DNA of 27,500 bases from Sphaeroforma sirkka (taxonomy: Eukaryota > Opisthokonta > Ichthyosporea > Ichthyophonida), in assembly GCA_001586965.3 (NCBI GenBank), contig LUCW03001806.1, positions 1 through 27,500 on the forward strand, read 5' to 3'. This document shows, piece after piece, positions 1 to 20,250 of this stretch. The position numbers and the translations under genes were made by a program. The stretch's first letter is position 1. The number at the start of each line of letters is the position of its first letter. The notes beneath the pieces are model-generated. The model was given only the letters and a program-made list of their open reading frames with translations, was not told the DNA's origin and searched no databases.

Positions 1-1328
1 TCTGATGGTAGCTACGTGTTACTCAAGATGCAAAGTCAATCAAGGACATACGAGCTCTGTATTAGCTGCAATGAGTATCATATCATGTTGACCTGTTTTA
101 CCAAAGACACTGCACAGGCAAATCAAAATCCCAAAATTGTTAGATCGAGCCCGATTCCCTATGCCAGCCTCCAAGTTTGTATAAAGCTTTGTCATGCGGC
201 TTTCCAACACAATCTGAGTACCAAGTATACTTGGATTGTGGATAGTATGATCAGAAGTGAGGATTAAGGATAACAACAGAGAGAGATTTGCGCTTTTGAA
301 TCGACCATTGAGTTCTACTTTATGATCATCAGGTAATCAAGTGCGCATTTATCCATACCAAATCACCATATATTCTATAGCAAACCGATACTGTCAATAT
401 TTACTGGGTTTATATCTTACGGCGAACGTGCGTCGCAGTCAAAGCCTACAGTCGATATCAGTGCTACTAAAAGTATCATGTTTGATGAACCTATTTGCCC
501 TAAATGTGTACTTTTCACGGCCCTTAATGTGTATGATCTTAAATGCAATGGCGATAGTTTTATTTGTGGCTGAATAAGTTGACAATGAACATAGTAGTAT
601 AACAGCGTGTAGTACAATCGCGCACAGCTCGATAGTGTACAAATATGATTTGCAGCTGATTATCATAGGAAGGGTTCGCTGGCAATTCCATACGAATCGA
701 GTTCTTACAGAGTTGAAGTGGCATGTGATATGGTCGGCAAGTTATCTGTTGTTTTTATATATTACAACCATACGCATGATACAAATGTAGACCAACACCC
801 CGAATACACGATGTCTATGACTGGGTCTGTTCAGCTTAAGTCATACCCCGAGGATTTGCCTCTACTGAAATATGGAGTGCTCCTCCACGAATCACATCCT
901 TGGACTGCCTTTCAGTGCTAAGATAATCCTAACAAACATACCTCGGGGTGTCACAGTGCATATATATCTTGATTGTCCGGAATTGTGTCACCCACACGCC
1001 TACTTAGTGAAGTCTTCTACAACCAATAAATTAAACTTCCTACGTTCTCTTCGAAATAGTTAGGGCCCTCAGAACTAAGAGCTATCGGTTCGTGATCATA
1101 TTGTGGGTTCAAATTCTGTAGCATGCACATGTTTTGTTGCATCTACGATTAGTTCACACAGGCTCTCACCAGCATTAACGTCTAACAGGTTTAATGACTA
1201 TGGTTTCCTTCGCCTACCACGCGAAAACGATTCGTGATGAGGTTTTGATTGATCCAATATCGCTTCCATGTCATTGTTCAATATACGAACTATTCTCTGT
1301 ACTCTAGAATCATCAGAAGCACTATTCT
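1..1328. other. Flank downstream of the DHX34-type gene; no gene recognised
   Basis: I see no recognisable protein family, no convincing splice-bounded exon and no RNA gene here. Open frames are short (under 80 codons) and look like chance. The right-hand part should hold the 3' UTR of the minus-strand gene ending at 1329. On the minus strand an ATTAAA lies at 1188-1193 and an AATAAA at 559-564; either could be the poly(A) signal. A GGTTCAAATTC word near 1108 resembles a Pol III B-box, but no matching tRNA fold was found. Confidence 0.5.
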
Positions 1329-2440
1329 TCAATACCCGATATCTCCAGATGTCCCGCTGAAACTCCCAATCCGTATATTCTCCGATATCGCCACCCCGCC
1401 CTTCGTTTTATCTACACACGGAACGATATCTACGACCGCAGATACTCCCGTCTCCGCTGCACCTGTATTTATACTGCCTGATTCGCTCTCTTCCGACGAT
1501 CCAGGTTCTACAGTCACAGCATTCGACATAACCTCACTTTCAACGTCAGCTGAAGCCGTCTCTACTTTCTTAGTTACGCCAACATCTGTCTTATTCCCGC
1601 CATTCCCATCATCCGCATCCCCTTCCGATTCGTTCCAGACCATTAGACCAGGAAGTTCCGACTGCTTTGCGCGTACTAACGAGTACCGCACTTTTGTTTG
1701 CATAAATTTCACCAGACCCTCCCCTATCGATTCAGCTGTGCTATTTTTAAACATACCAATACTACCCTCTTCCTCTAAGTAAGCTGCTAGTCTTCCCGGC
1801 GCTCCGATTGCTCGCAGCTTTAAGGCCAGACTGCTTCCATCGGCAAACTCATGCTCACGTGTGTTGGAAGTTGGTTTGTCCATACTTTCACTCATCCCAG
1901 GTTCGGAATCGTTCGCTGTCGCGAATATGTGCGACAAGCGCTTAGCCACCAATTGAGCCCAACACTTGCGCAGCTCCAGAGCAACGCATAGTAGATCCAC
2001 CGCATTCTTATTGCTCCCAAGCGCAATCAACAGCCAATCATCGATCAGCAGCTGGTCACAGGCCACATTGGTATCCACGGACTTGGCCACCAACAACAAA
2101 GTAGGTAGTGCCGGGATTTTCATGACATTGCACAGATACGGTTTGGACGTCTCAATCAAACTGCCATAGCAGAAGAGATCCGGTGCATTTCCCTTTTGAT
2201 TGGATGCTGACGAGTCAACTCCGGTGTTATTTATAGATCCGGCTCCATTTACCATTGTAGCGGTCAAAAACTCTGTATTGCTATAATATACACTGGACGG
2301 GTGCAAGGCCACTATGGGCTTGGCCTTGGTGTGGAAGACATATTCGGATTGCTTGCGCACGTGGTTGTTGGCATCGGCAATGGCACAGTTGGGGTACAGT
2401 CCACTGGCGACCAATAGGGAAAGGAGCGCCGTGTCTCCGG
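1329..2440 (-). CDS. DHX34: DHX34-like terminal exon (OB-fold region and acidic tail)
   Basis: This is the largest exon, 369 codons plus TGA (stop at 1331-1329). It begins after a CGCACAG acceptor at 2441-2447; the split Ala codon (G|CC) joins it to the exon ending at 2997. The first 190 codons carry the conserved DHX34 C-terminal region: GLYPN, HPSSV, ETSKPYL, IPALPTLLL and LLIDDWLLIAL. A poorly conserved Asn/Ser-rich insert lies between HPSSVYYS and the CYGSLIETS segment. The last 110 codons are rich in E, S, G, T and D and look disordered. The plus-strand open frame at 1249-1782 is only its antisense shadow. Confidence 0.88.
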
Positions 2441-5400
2441 CTGTGCGTGTTTAGGATCAAGTAACAGTTTATTTGAGGTGTGTATCTTTACTGAGTTGTC
2501 CAGTTTCCTATATTATGAGACATTGTACTTGGGTATACAGGAAGTCAATGTAATACTGCATGTGTGCGAGGTTGCTATCATCAACGTCGGTCGGTGGGCT
2601 ACGCATATTATCATTTATAAAAACTGTAGGCTTCAGTTCGTGCGACCTCCGCTTTCTTATACATATCGGTCTATATAGTTCGGTGATGATATCGTCTCCC
2701 TTGCACAAAAAGTTGCGGATTGGCTACAGAGAAAAGTACCATACACCAGGAATGCGAGATTATTGCGCACCTGATATAAGTGCACCTATACCATGAGTCT
2801 CCACTCGACGCAGGCATATACCCATTGACAACTCCAATCCCTCCACAGGAATGTGCGCCTGTGGATCCAGCTCTCGTTCCATGACAGTTATTTAACACCA
2901 CCCGTGTAATGTTACGAAGACATATGCTTGTCACATACCTGTCAGTTATATGACACCACCCATGTGATGTTACGAAGACATATGTTTGCCACACACCTGT
3001 AAGCACTCGTCCACTCGCGAGAGAGCCATCTGTGCCCTTGCTGAGACGGAAATCGAGGTCATGCAGATCAACAGACTCGCTGTCGCCATCCTCACCAGTT
3101 TCATCTCGAGCCTTTGAGTAAGTACGTAGGATATGAACTAGTGAGTATGCATGTATGGTAATAAAATCGGACAGCCGAAACATGGCTTTGTGACTGACCA
3201 GAAATTGTGAATGTGTTTCAATAGTGAAAGGCAACAGACACTTGACGATTGCGGTGTGCGCATGAAGAAGACACTCTCTGTGAAGATAGCGCGAATACGG
3301 TGTCACTGCTAGCTATGCTGAGGCCAACGAATACTATGGGCATATATAACCAAAAAAGTGAGTTTGTACAACCCCCTCGGCGGTGTGTTGTGTGTCGTAT
3401 GTTCAGCTCACCTCACAAAGCACTGCAATGGCGTCTGCAAGGGCACATACGATGGATAGAGTACTCGGACAAACGTATCTCATTGTGTATGGTTACCGTC
3501 TCATGTGCATGTGCCCGCTAAAGTACGCGTATGTGAAAAGTACATACTCCCAGTGTGCACACGCACAAGTCTGTATTGTTAGGCAGAGGTTCACATCACA
3601 CCTGCCCAATTTGATGTAACCCTCCACCCCTTCCAGAGCCCATTCGACCTATTTGTTTAGCACAAGCCTCGCGATAAGGCTCAGAACTGCACCCCGCATA
3701 AACGAACGCATTGTATGGTACTATCTAAGCTATAGTACTCGAACATTAACACTCGGGAAAACACCATCCATCCATACATCCATGCAATCAACACCCCCGC
3801 CCCCCTACCACCACACACACACAGAATTGCCCCACATCTTGGCCACCATAGAAACTGACCGTCAATACCACTTGTAAGTCACTTTGATACATCGCACATA
3901 AAGCTTTGCAAATCAGAATTAAACGCACGGATACTTAGGCAAAATACTATATATCCAAAAGCTCGACAATTGTTATGCTAGTCAAGATACCTCAGTGAGC
4001 CGAAGGATCTTCCGTGACCGTCTGCTTTGCGCTTGCATTGCATTCCGTTTGACATCGAGAAGTCGGTTTCGCTCTGTCCTTGAAATCCTGCGAGTGTGGC
4101 GTTCAGATGTCATCAACATTCAAAGCAGGCCCCCCCCACAAAATATGCAAGCACAATTCTAAGCATGTATGAAGCTATGAACACAGCAATGATGAGTATT
4201 GGGCTCGATCGTGTTGCATTTATATTCACGTTTTCACATACATAGGCATGCCCAGATAAGCAGAGATCCCTTTCATTTTGCAGGGGAATCCGCATCGAAG
4301 TCAAAAGGTGGACACGAATTGATAGGCTTATGCGCGTTATAATGCATTATATATCAGTCTACAAATGTCATTTCAGTGTAAATATGTAATAAAAACGCTG
4401 AGCCAGCTGATTTTAACAAGACAAACGCTTGTGTGATATGTAAATGGCTGACGCATGAAGGAGAACGAATCGACCCTACACGATACAAAACAATTATTGT
4501 AAGCTCTTCGAGTTGTCGGCATATACATACTTTGACTAGGACCACGACATAGATTCTTGTGATATCGATATAAGGGAAAAAGAGCTGTACCGGAGCACTG
4601 ACTAAAGTCTATTTCGATGCTATATATAGACCCCTTGTGCCACTCAGAAACACTGCTAGCCTCCACGCGTGGTAGGAATAATACAACTCAACAGACAATA
4701 ACCGTATGTGGTAGGCACGTCAACAACTTCTACGCACAACGCTTGATGTAGCTATTCTTGATAACTGGCCAATCAATAAGAATAAACATGCATTCGGTCA
4801 TGAGCACACATTTGTCACTATCTTACATCCGCTCATACCACACACACCGATACAGCATTCGGAATTCAAATAAAGTTCTGTCCTTTTGACAAACACACCC
4901 TGATGAGTATAACTCTCCCCCTCCCCCTCCCTCCACTTACACACACATTCTTGCTTCCCAACGAATACATGCACACACTCACAAATGTTTGTGAAGTATA
5001 CGCAGTGTACTGCACCCTCACAAACACACTTGATGATATGTGCATCAAATCGGTGGTAAGTTTGGTCTTAGCCGAGAGAAGATGTGCGATCATCTCCACA
5101 GCAAATAATGTACGGTTGTGCACTACCTGCTATGATTGACTGGTCCAAGAACCTCTTGCGATTTTTGACGGCAAATGTCACGCATGTAAAGGTGAGCTCT
5201 AGAACGAATGCGTGATATGAATATACGTTCCAAACCAGCCGGACAGTGTTGAGTAGTGATAAGCGAGCGCCCCAAGAGAACAAAGCACCCCACTTTCACT
5301 TCTTGACCACTGGCCAACTCATATCACCTAGAGCAGGCATACAGATAATTGACGAAGAGAACACGGGACCAACGGAAGTATAGCCCACAACGACACACAG

Positions 5401-5734
5401 ACACATTCTGTCGGAACAGTACACCCACCTGCTGTGGCTCTGGTGGCCGGTTAACTTTGGCAGCAAGCTGTTCGACCTCAGGAGCTCGTCAAATTGACTG
5501 TTGAGTTTGCGGCACTCGTATAATCTTTGTTCTTGCTGGAAGATAGGCAGGAGGTAGGAAGGCACAATGTGCGCGTTTAGTAAATAAAACGCAGCTACAA
5601 ATAGCACCGCACTAGAGCGGATGCTTATACCATCTATTACAAATAGAAATATACAATCATTCTAGCGCTGGCTATAGTTATCTTACAGCGGTGGTATTCT
5701 CTTGAAGGCATTTGATCTGATACGAAGATTTCAT
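1329..5734 (-). CDS. DHX34: DHX34-like protein, C-terminal part only (five-exon model, 492 aa)
   Basis: Exons on the minus strand: 5734-5687, 5535-5429, 4087-3991, 3111-2997, 2440-1329. All introns are GT..AG, phases agree (0, 2, 0, 1), and the total is 1,479 nt. Known family: DHX34 is an SF2 DEAH-box RNA helicase that helps UPF1 in nonsense-mediated decay. Seen: residues 17-122 match the linker before the OB-fold (QEQRLYECRKLNSQF, SRKILRLTE, VDLHDLDFRLS), and residues 124-310 match the OB-fold region (GLYPNCAIAD at 136-145, FHTKAKPIVALHPSSV at 158-173, ETSKPYLCNV near 219-228). A KVRYSLVRAKQ element follows, then an acidic Ser/Gly-rich tail in place of the zinc-binding tail of animal DHX34. 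Odd: no Walker A, DEAH or motif VI segment exists upstream in the window. The ATG at 5734 is a phase-compatible inference, so the gene may be a stand-alone C-terminal fragment, a broken copy, or part of a larger gene. Confidence 0.82.
2884..2999. repeat. 58-bp tandem duplication covering the DHX34 exon 4 donor
   Basis: Two adjacent 58-bp copies (2884-2941 and 2942-2999) differ at about 7 positions. Read on the minus strand, the first copy is the real exon end and donor (TTACAG|GTGTGTGG). The second, 58 nt into the intron, repeats it as TGACAG|GTATGTGA. The copied donor is as good as or better than the original. Use of the second donor would add 58 nt and shift the reading frame. Confidence 0.9.
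2997..5734 (-). CDS. DHX34: DHX34-like upstream exons 1-4
   Basis: Exon 1 (5734-5687) is MKSSYQIKCLQENTTA with a GTAAGA donor and has no family match, so it is the weak link. Exon 2 (5535-5429) carries RLYECRKLNSQFDELLR, matching the RLYEM-RRQF-ELL segment after the DHX34 helicase core. Exon 3 (4087-3991) is a basic helix ending SRRSRKILRLTE. Exon 4 (3111-2997) is acidic and then VDLHDLDFRLS. Each family match stops at a splice site and resumes in phase in the next exon, which argues for real splicing. Intron lengths are 151, 1341, 879 and 556 bp. If exon 1 is wrong, the helicase core must lie outside the window or has been lost. Confidence 0.75.
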
Positions 5735-5818
5735 TTCAAAAACAAATACAAAACAAAGAGCGGAGTCGGTACAAAATCGAAGAATCACAACCTCTCCGCG
5801 CATGGGGTGTATCTGTAA

Positions 5819-5986
5819 AGTGATGGAGGGGAAGTAGAAAGAGAAAGATTATTGCATCGAGATAATGAACCAATATTGAACAGACGACACGCAAACAAGC
5901 GTGCACGGCTTGACATTGTGGAGATGGCACAATACGTTCAGCGCTTGATGCCGGAGGTGATTGACGCACGTGTAAGACTATGGTAA
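5819..5986 (+). CDS. Unassigned open segment, possible exon
   Basis: A frame of 55 codons runs from just after a TAA (5816-5818) to a TAA at 5984-5986. It has no good ATG at its left end, so it would have to be an internal exon, for example 5819-5971 ending before a GTAAGA donor at 5972. The C-terminal half (KRARLDIVEMAQYVQRLMPE) looks like a charged amphipathic helix and reads more like protein than the neighbouring frames. I do not recognise the family, and it could be chance. Confidence 0.2.
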   Translation, partial: SDGGEVERERLLHRDNEPILNRRHANKRARLDIVEMAQYVQRLMPEVIDARVRLW

Positions 5987-6472
5987 GACATACAAACACT
6001 CAATGATAAGATGGTAGGAGTTAACTACAGGTTGCACAGCCTAGATGACTGAGTGCATGTGTATACGCATAATCACGTTGACAAGGTCGCAAACCGGCAG
6101 ATATGCAATACATGACGTACGAAGATTGTACGTATCTATAAGAATATACATTTTTATACGTAGAACAATTGTTATTGATATAAATGATATAGACGTACAC
6201 ATGGAATTAGTTTCGCTGAAGATCTCATGAAAAAGTACGATTATCTCCACGACCATACACATGCGTACGTACATATATTGCTGTGTAAATGTGTGTATGG
6301 CCATGTCTATAAAGAGACACACGCTCACTAGCGCTTAGGTGCTCTAAGATAAACTAATTCAGATGAGCTTCCTCAAAGTTATACTAGCATTCTTAGCAAG
6401 TATTTATTCATTATTTTATATATATGCGCACTCAACGCGTCAATAGTGATATGAATTAATATAGTACATCGA

Positions 6473-6503
<31 letters not shown>

Positions 6504-6716
6504 AATGGACACTTGTTTTTATACAAACACAAGGATATGATACGTACACAGAACTCACAATCAATAAAACTAAGTGTGTACACATACACAAGCACTTTAC
6601 ACACGCATGCACACACACAAGCACACCGCACACGCATGCGTAAATAAATATACGCGAGAGGTCAACAATCTATGTAGACTGATGACCGATTGTCGCGACA
6701 ACTGAAACAAACTAAT

Positions 6717-6837
6717 TTACGTCATTTGTTTACGTCATAAATGGCGTCATCACTGGTGCAGTCACATTCCTGTCTGATGTGCCATCACTGCGCTCAGTGC
6801 GCTGCCATCAGTGCTATGCACAATCGCATTGACGTCA
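6717..6837. promoter_or_regulatory. Cluster of CRE/ATF-like motifs
   Basis: Four related words lie within 121 bp: TTACGTCA at 6717-6724 and 6730-6737, TGGCGTCA at 6742-6749, and a perfect palindromic TGACGTCA at 6830-6837. This is the core site of bZIP factors of the CREB/ATF type. The cluster lies about 540 bp upstream of the MOCS3 start and about 1 kb upstream of the inferred DHX34-like start, so it could serve either or both. A regulatory role is inference from motif clustering only. Confidence 0.4.
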
Positions 6838-7377
6838 TGCACATTTGACATTCCAATATGGTATTTGCTATATTATGTACTCGATTTTATTTTAAAATGG
6901 TTGCTTGGTTCTTTATAAATATATGCATATAGGTATTCATGTGTTCACAACTTCACATACTCTTGTACAAATATACTAGTTCGAATCCCGAATAAACACA
7001 TGGGTGCATGCCAAGTAGGATAATCGCTAAGTATGGGAGCTGTGCATCGTAGTATTAGAGAATTATCTGTTACAGGTGACAATAATTTTACACAGTGTAA
7101 ACCACAATACACACGAACACTCCATAGGTGCCTGTGAAGGAGGTCGCCGGACACATACCTGTTAAGTACAAGAGAATACCAACGCTATATCAGAGAATAT
7201 CCTGCAACGTTTAGCAAACTCGATATATAGTCAAACAAATAAACAAGTTTTCTGCTTACCACAAACACGCGCATCGAGTACGAGGGCTAACATCGCTAAC
7301 TTTGGAGAATACCCTATCGCAGGTTATAACACACTTGACTCGTGTCCAAACGCAATACACAAGGTCTCATCACAATC

Positions 7378-17294
<9,917 letters not shown>

Positions 17295-18025
17295 GTGCAA
17301 AGGAACGCGCTCTGCATTTGACCGAGATACCACAAAGTATAGTCGACACTCACTTTTACGTCTTGCTCACAATAGAGACCAAGAGTCTCCCTGGGAGGCT
17401 CATCCTCAGAATGGTGTTTGATAAACGGCACGAACAGGCAGTGTCGATCTCACTCTTATACCGAGGATATACGATGTCAATCAGGGTTACTACCCTACAC
17501 AGTCTATGTATGCAGACCGTGAGATAATGACATGGCCGAGGTGTTTCAGGGCCTCGATGTTAGCACTCTGCCCTGTGCTATTGGGAGACTATAATACGCG
17601 CCGCAGTGCAACTATATTCGGTGCTGTAGAGAAAGTATACTAGTTGTTATGGTTTTGGATGCATACTTTTGTGATGTTCAGAGACGGGTTTGTTGTGTGT
17701 TTCGTCACATCGTTAACACTTTCTGTCTCCGTGTTCATTTTTAAGCGTGAGGAATTTTGAAGGTTGTCAGACTGATATCTATTGCACCTTAGAGATTTAT
17801 ATCACCCTACTAGATTCGCAATACTTCCTTGAGAATGGTTCTCACTGTTTCCTAGGCCGGGTAACGACTGCCCACTCGGATGGTTAGCCATCGCTCATGT
17901 GCCTGTACATTTCGAATAAACACCCGTTCGTCTTTCCTGTGCATGAAAACACACAACTAATGTCTGGCAAATAGTTTATAAAATACGCTGGAGTGTAAAT
18001 ATACATACAAACAAGTATGCCTGAG
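17295..18025 (+). other. MOCS3 3' flank / probable 3' UTR
   Basis: No gene recognised. AATAAA at 17915-17920 is the clearest poly(A) signal on the plus strand, which would give a 3' UTR of roughly 640 nt. A frame at 17285-17527 (80 codons, including LTIETKSLPGRLILRMVFD) overlaps the end of MOCS3 in another frame. It has no splice or family support. Confidence 0.5.
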
Positions 18026-18063
18026 AATGAACATATATATATATATATATATATATATGGATA

Positions 18064-18114
<51 letters not shown>

Positions 18115-18118
18115 GGGC

Positions 18119-18191
<73 letters not shown>

Positions 18192-19892
18192 ATATTATTA
18201 TATAACATAATAATATGCATAAACATATATTATATATTGCATATTATTATTATATATTACATATTATTATTACATATTATTAATATTATTATTACATATA
18301 TATATTATTATAATACAATAATATGCACAATCAATCATATTACCACAAACATATATAACATGCCAATATACATATATACATACATTACACATGTACATGC
18401 ATGACACATGTAACATATGTATTAATACATAACATATGTATGCATATACATGTACATAATCATATCAACATGGCCAATATTATACATATTATTATATATA
18501 TATAGCACATAATGATTACCATCAGTAATGTCCATCATACATACATATACATATACGTGCGCCATGCGTTTGCACCCATATATATATGATATTATTGTTA
18601 TTGTTATTATTATTATTACATACAATATTAATATAATAATATATGGTTGTTATATTGTATATATGGCTACATATTATTATTATTGGCTAATATTGTATGC
18701 ATGAGCATATTGCCCATCATACATACAACAATATTATATAATAATAAAAATATCATATTAATATTATTATTGTTAATATTATTATTATTATACCACATAT
18801 ATGTTACACAACACACATTAATATTATTATATTACATATTATTATTGTTATTAGCCACACATATGCATATTGCAATATACACACATACAAAAACATGTAC
18901 AAACAGATAGGACACATTATACAACATGGCCACACACACACACATTGGTTAATACATATTGCACAATACCATATACATTATTATATATGTATTATTATTA
19001 TTACATGTTGTTATTATTGGTTATTATTGTATGTTATTATTGCCATTAATATTATAGTTATTATTGTATTATATATTATATACATATATTATTATTACAC
19101 ATACATTATTGCAACACATATGCAATGCATGCAATTGTGCTGCATGAACGTGTATTGGATATTATTATTATTAATGCATGTTACATACACAACAATAATT
19201 ATGTGCATATGCATAATAATGCATTGTATTAATACCTGCCATGCTGTTACACATTGGCAATAATTATAACTATATTATTATGGTTATTACAATAATACAT
19301 AGCATTATTAATGGCATATTACCATTAATAATATGTCATTATGTATTGCATGTGTACATGTACATTGTTGCCATACATATACATGTAATTATTATGGCCA
19401 TATATTACATACGGTTACATATTATGTATTATTATTATTATAATATGCATACATATTGGTTGGCAATATTGTCATGTATTGGCTTGTATAGCACATACAT
19501 AATAATATTTGTATTGCCATATTATTGGCATATGCATATACATTAATATTATACATATATGCCATATACATGCCAATATCATTACATACATATTACATTA
19601 CATACACATACATCATTATATCTGCAAATATATATTATGCATGTATATGTCATATATATATATACATTACATAATAACATATTACACATATCCATTAGCC
19701 ATACATACATATTATATGTATGCTACATATTATATTATATATTATATCATATTATTACATAATATATACTATATACATGTATATATACATATTATATTAT
19801 TACATGGCCATATATTACATACATAATATATATACATATATATATATATATATATGATATATACATATATATATATTATATATATATAATAC

Positions 19893-19931
<39 letters not shown>

Positions 19932-19956
19932 CATATACATATGCATATATATATAT

Positions 19957-19997
<41 letters not shown>

Positions 19998-20020
19998 GTG
20001 TGTTGTGTATGTGTGAGTTA
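18026..20020. repeat. Two-kilobase TA-rich alternating purine/pyrimidine tract
   Basis: (TA)n blocks at about 18030-18185 and 19825-19990 flank a region built from few words: ATTATT, CATATA, ATGCAT, TACATG, GGCCAT and ACACAT. AG, GA, CT and TC steps are rare, and purine/pyrimidine alternation dominates. Open frames here (Ile/Tyr/His-rich) follow from the composition and are not supported as genes. Confidence 0.85.
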
Positions 20021-20168
20021 TCATAATTTAAGCATAAATTTTAATACATATGCATGAATAGATGTGCACACATATATATAGTAGAGAGAGGGACACCTAG
20101 TGATATAAATATGTGAGCGCATCGTATTTCACTTGTTCAATTGCCTCAGGCTTTCAGCGCAGCATTCC

Positions 20169-20174
20169 TTTATT
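20169..20174 (-). terminator. AATAAA poly(A) signal of the orphan gene
   Basis: TTTATT on the plus strand gives AATAAA on the minus strand, 77 nt past the stop codon at 20251. The spacing fits a short 3' UTR. Confidence 0.55.
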
Positions 20175-20250
20175 GACGAATAAAATCAAGATGCTACGAT
20201 CGCGTTTGGACTGTACAAACTCGGAACTACCCGGCTTAGATAGCGAATAG

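Larger units (their letters stand above)
5735..7377. other. Intergenic region between divergent genes
   Basis: It separates the minus-strand DHX34-like model from the plus-strand MOCS3 gene. It holds an unassigned open segment at 5819-5986, a short (TA)n tract at 6473-6503, CA-rich sequence around 6525-6635 and the CRE-like cluster at 6717-6837. Both strands were read for DEAH helicase motifs and none were seen, and the stretch is too short for the missing helicase core of about 2 kb. Confidence 0.6.

Noticed and set aside
1249..1782. 177-codon plus-strand frame
   Set aside because: Antisense shadow of the conserved DHX34-like terminal exon.
6975..6995. B-box-like GTTCGAATCCCG
   Set aside because: The flanks do not form a T stem and there is no A-box at the right distance.
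18027..19826. Several Ile/Tyr/His-rich frames of 60-125 codons
   Set aside because: Product of the restricted alternating TA/CA/ATT sequence; no start context, splice sites or conserved motif.
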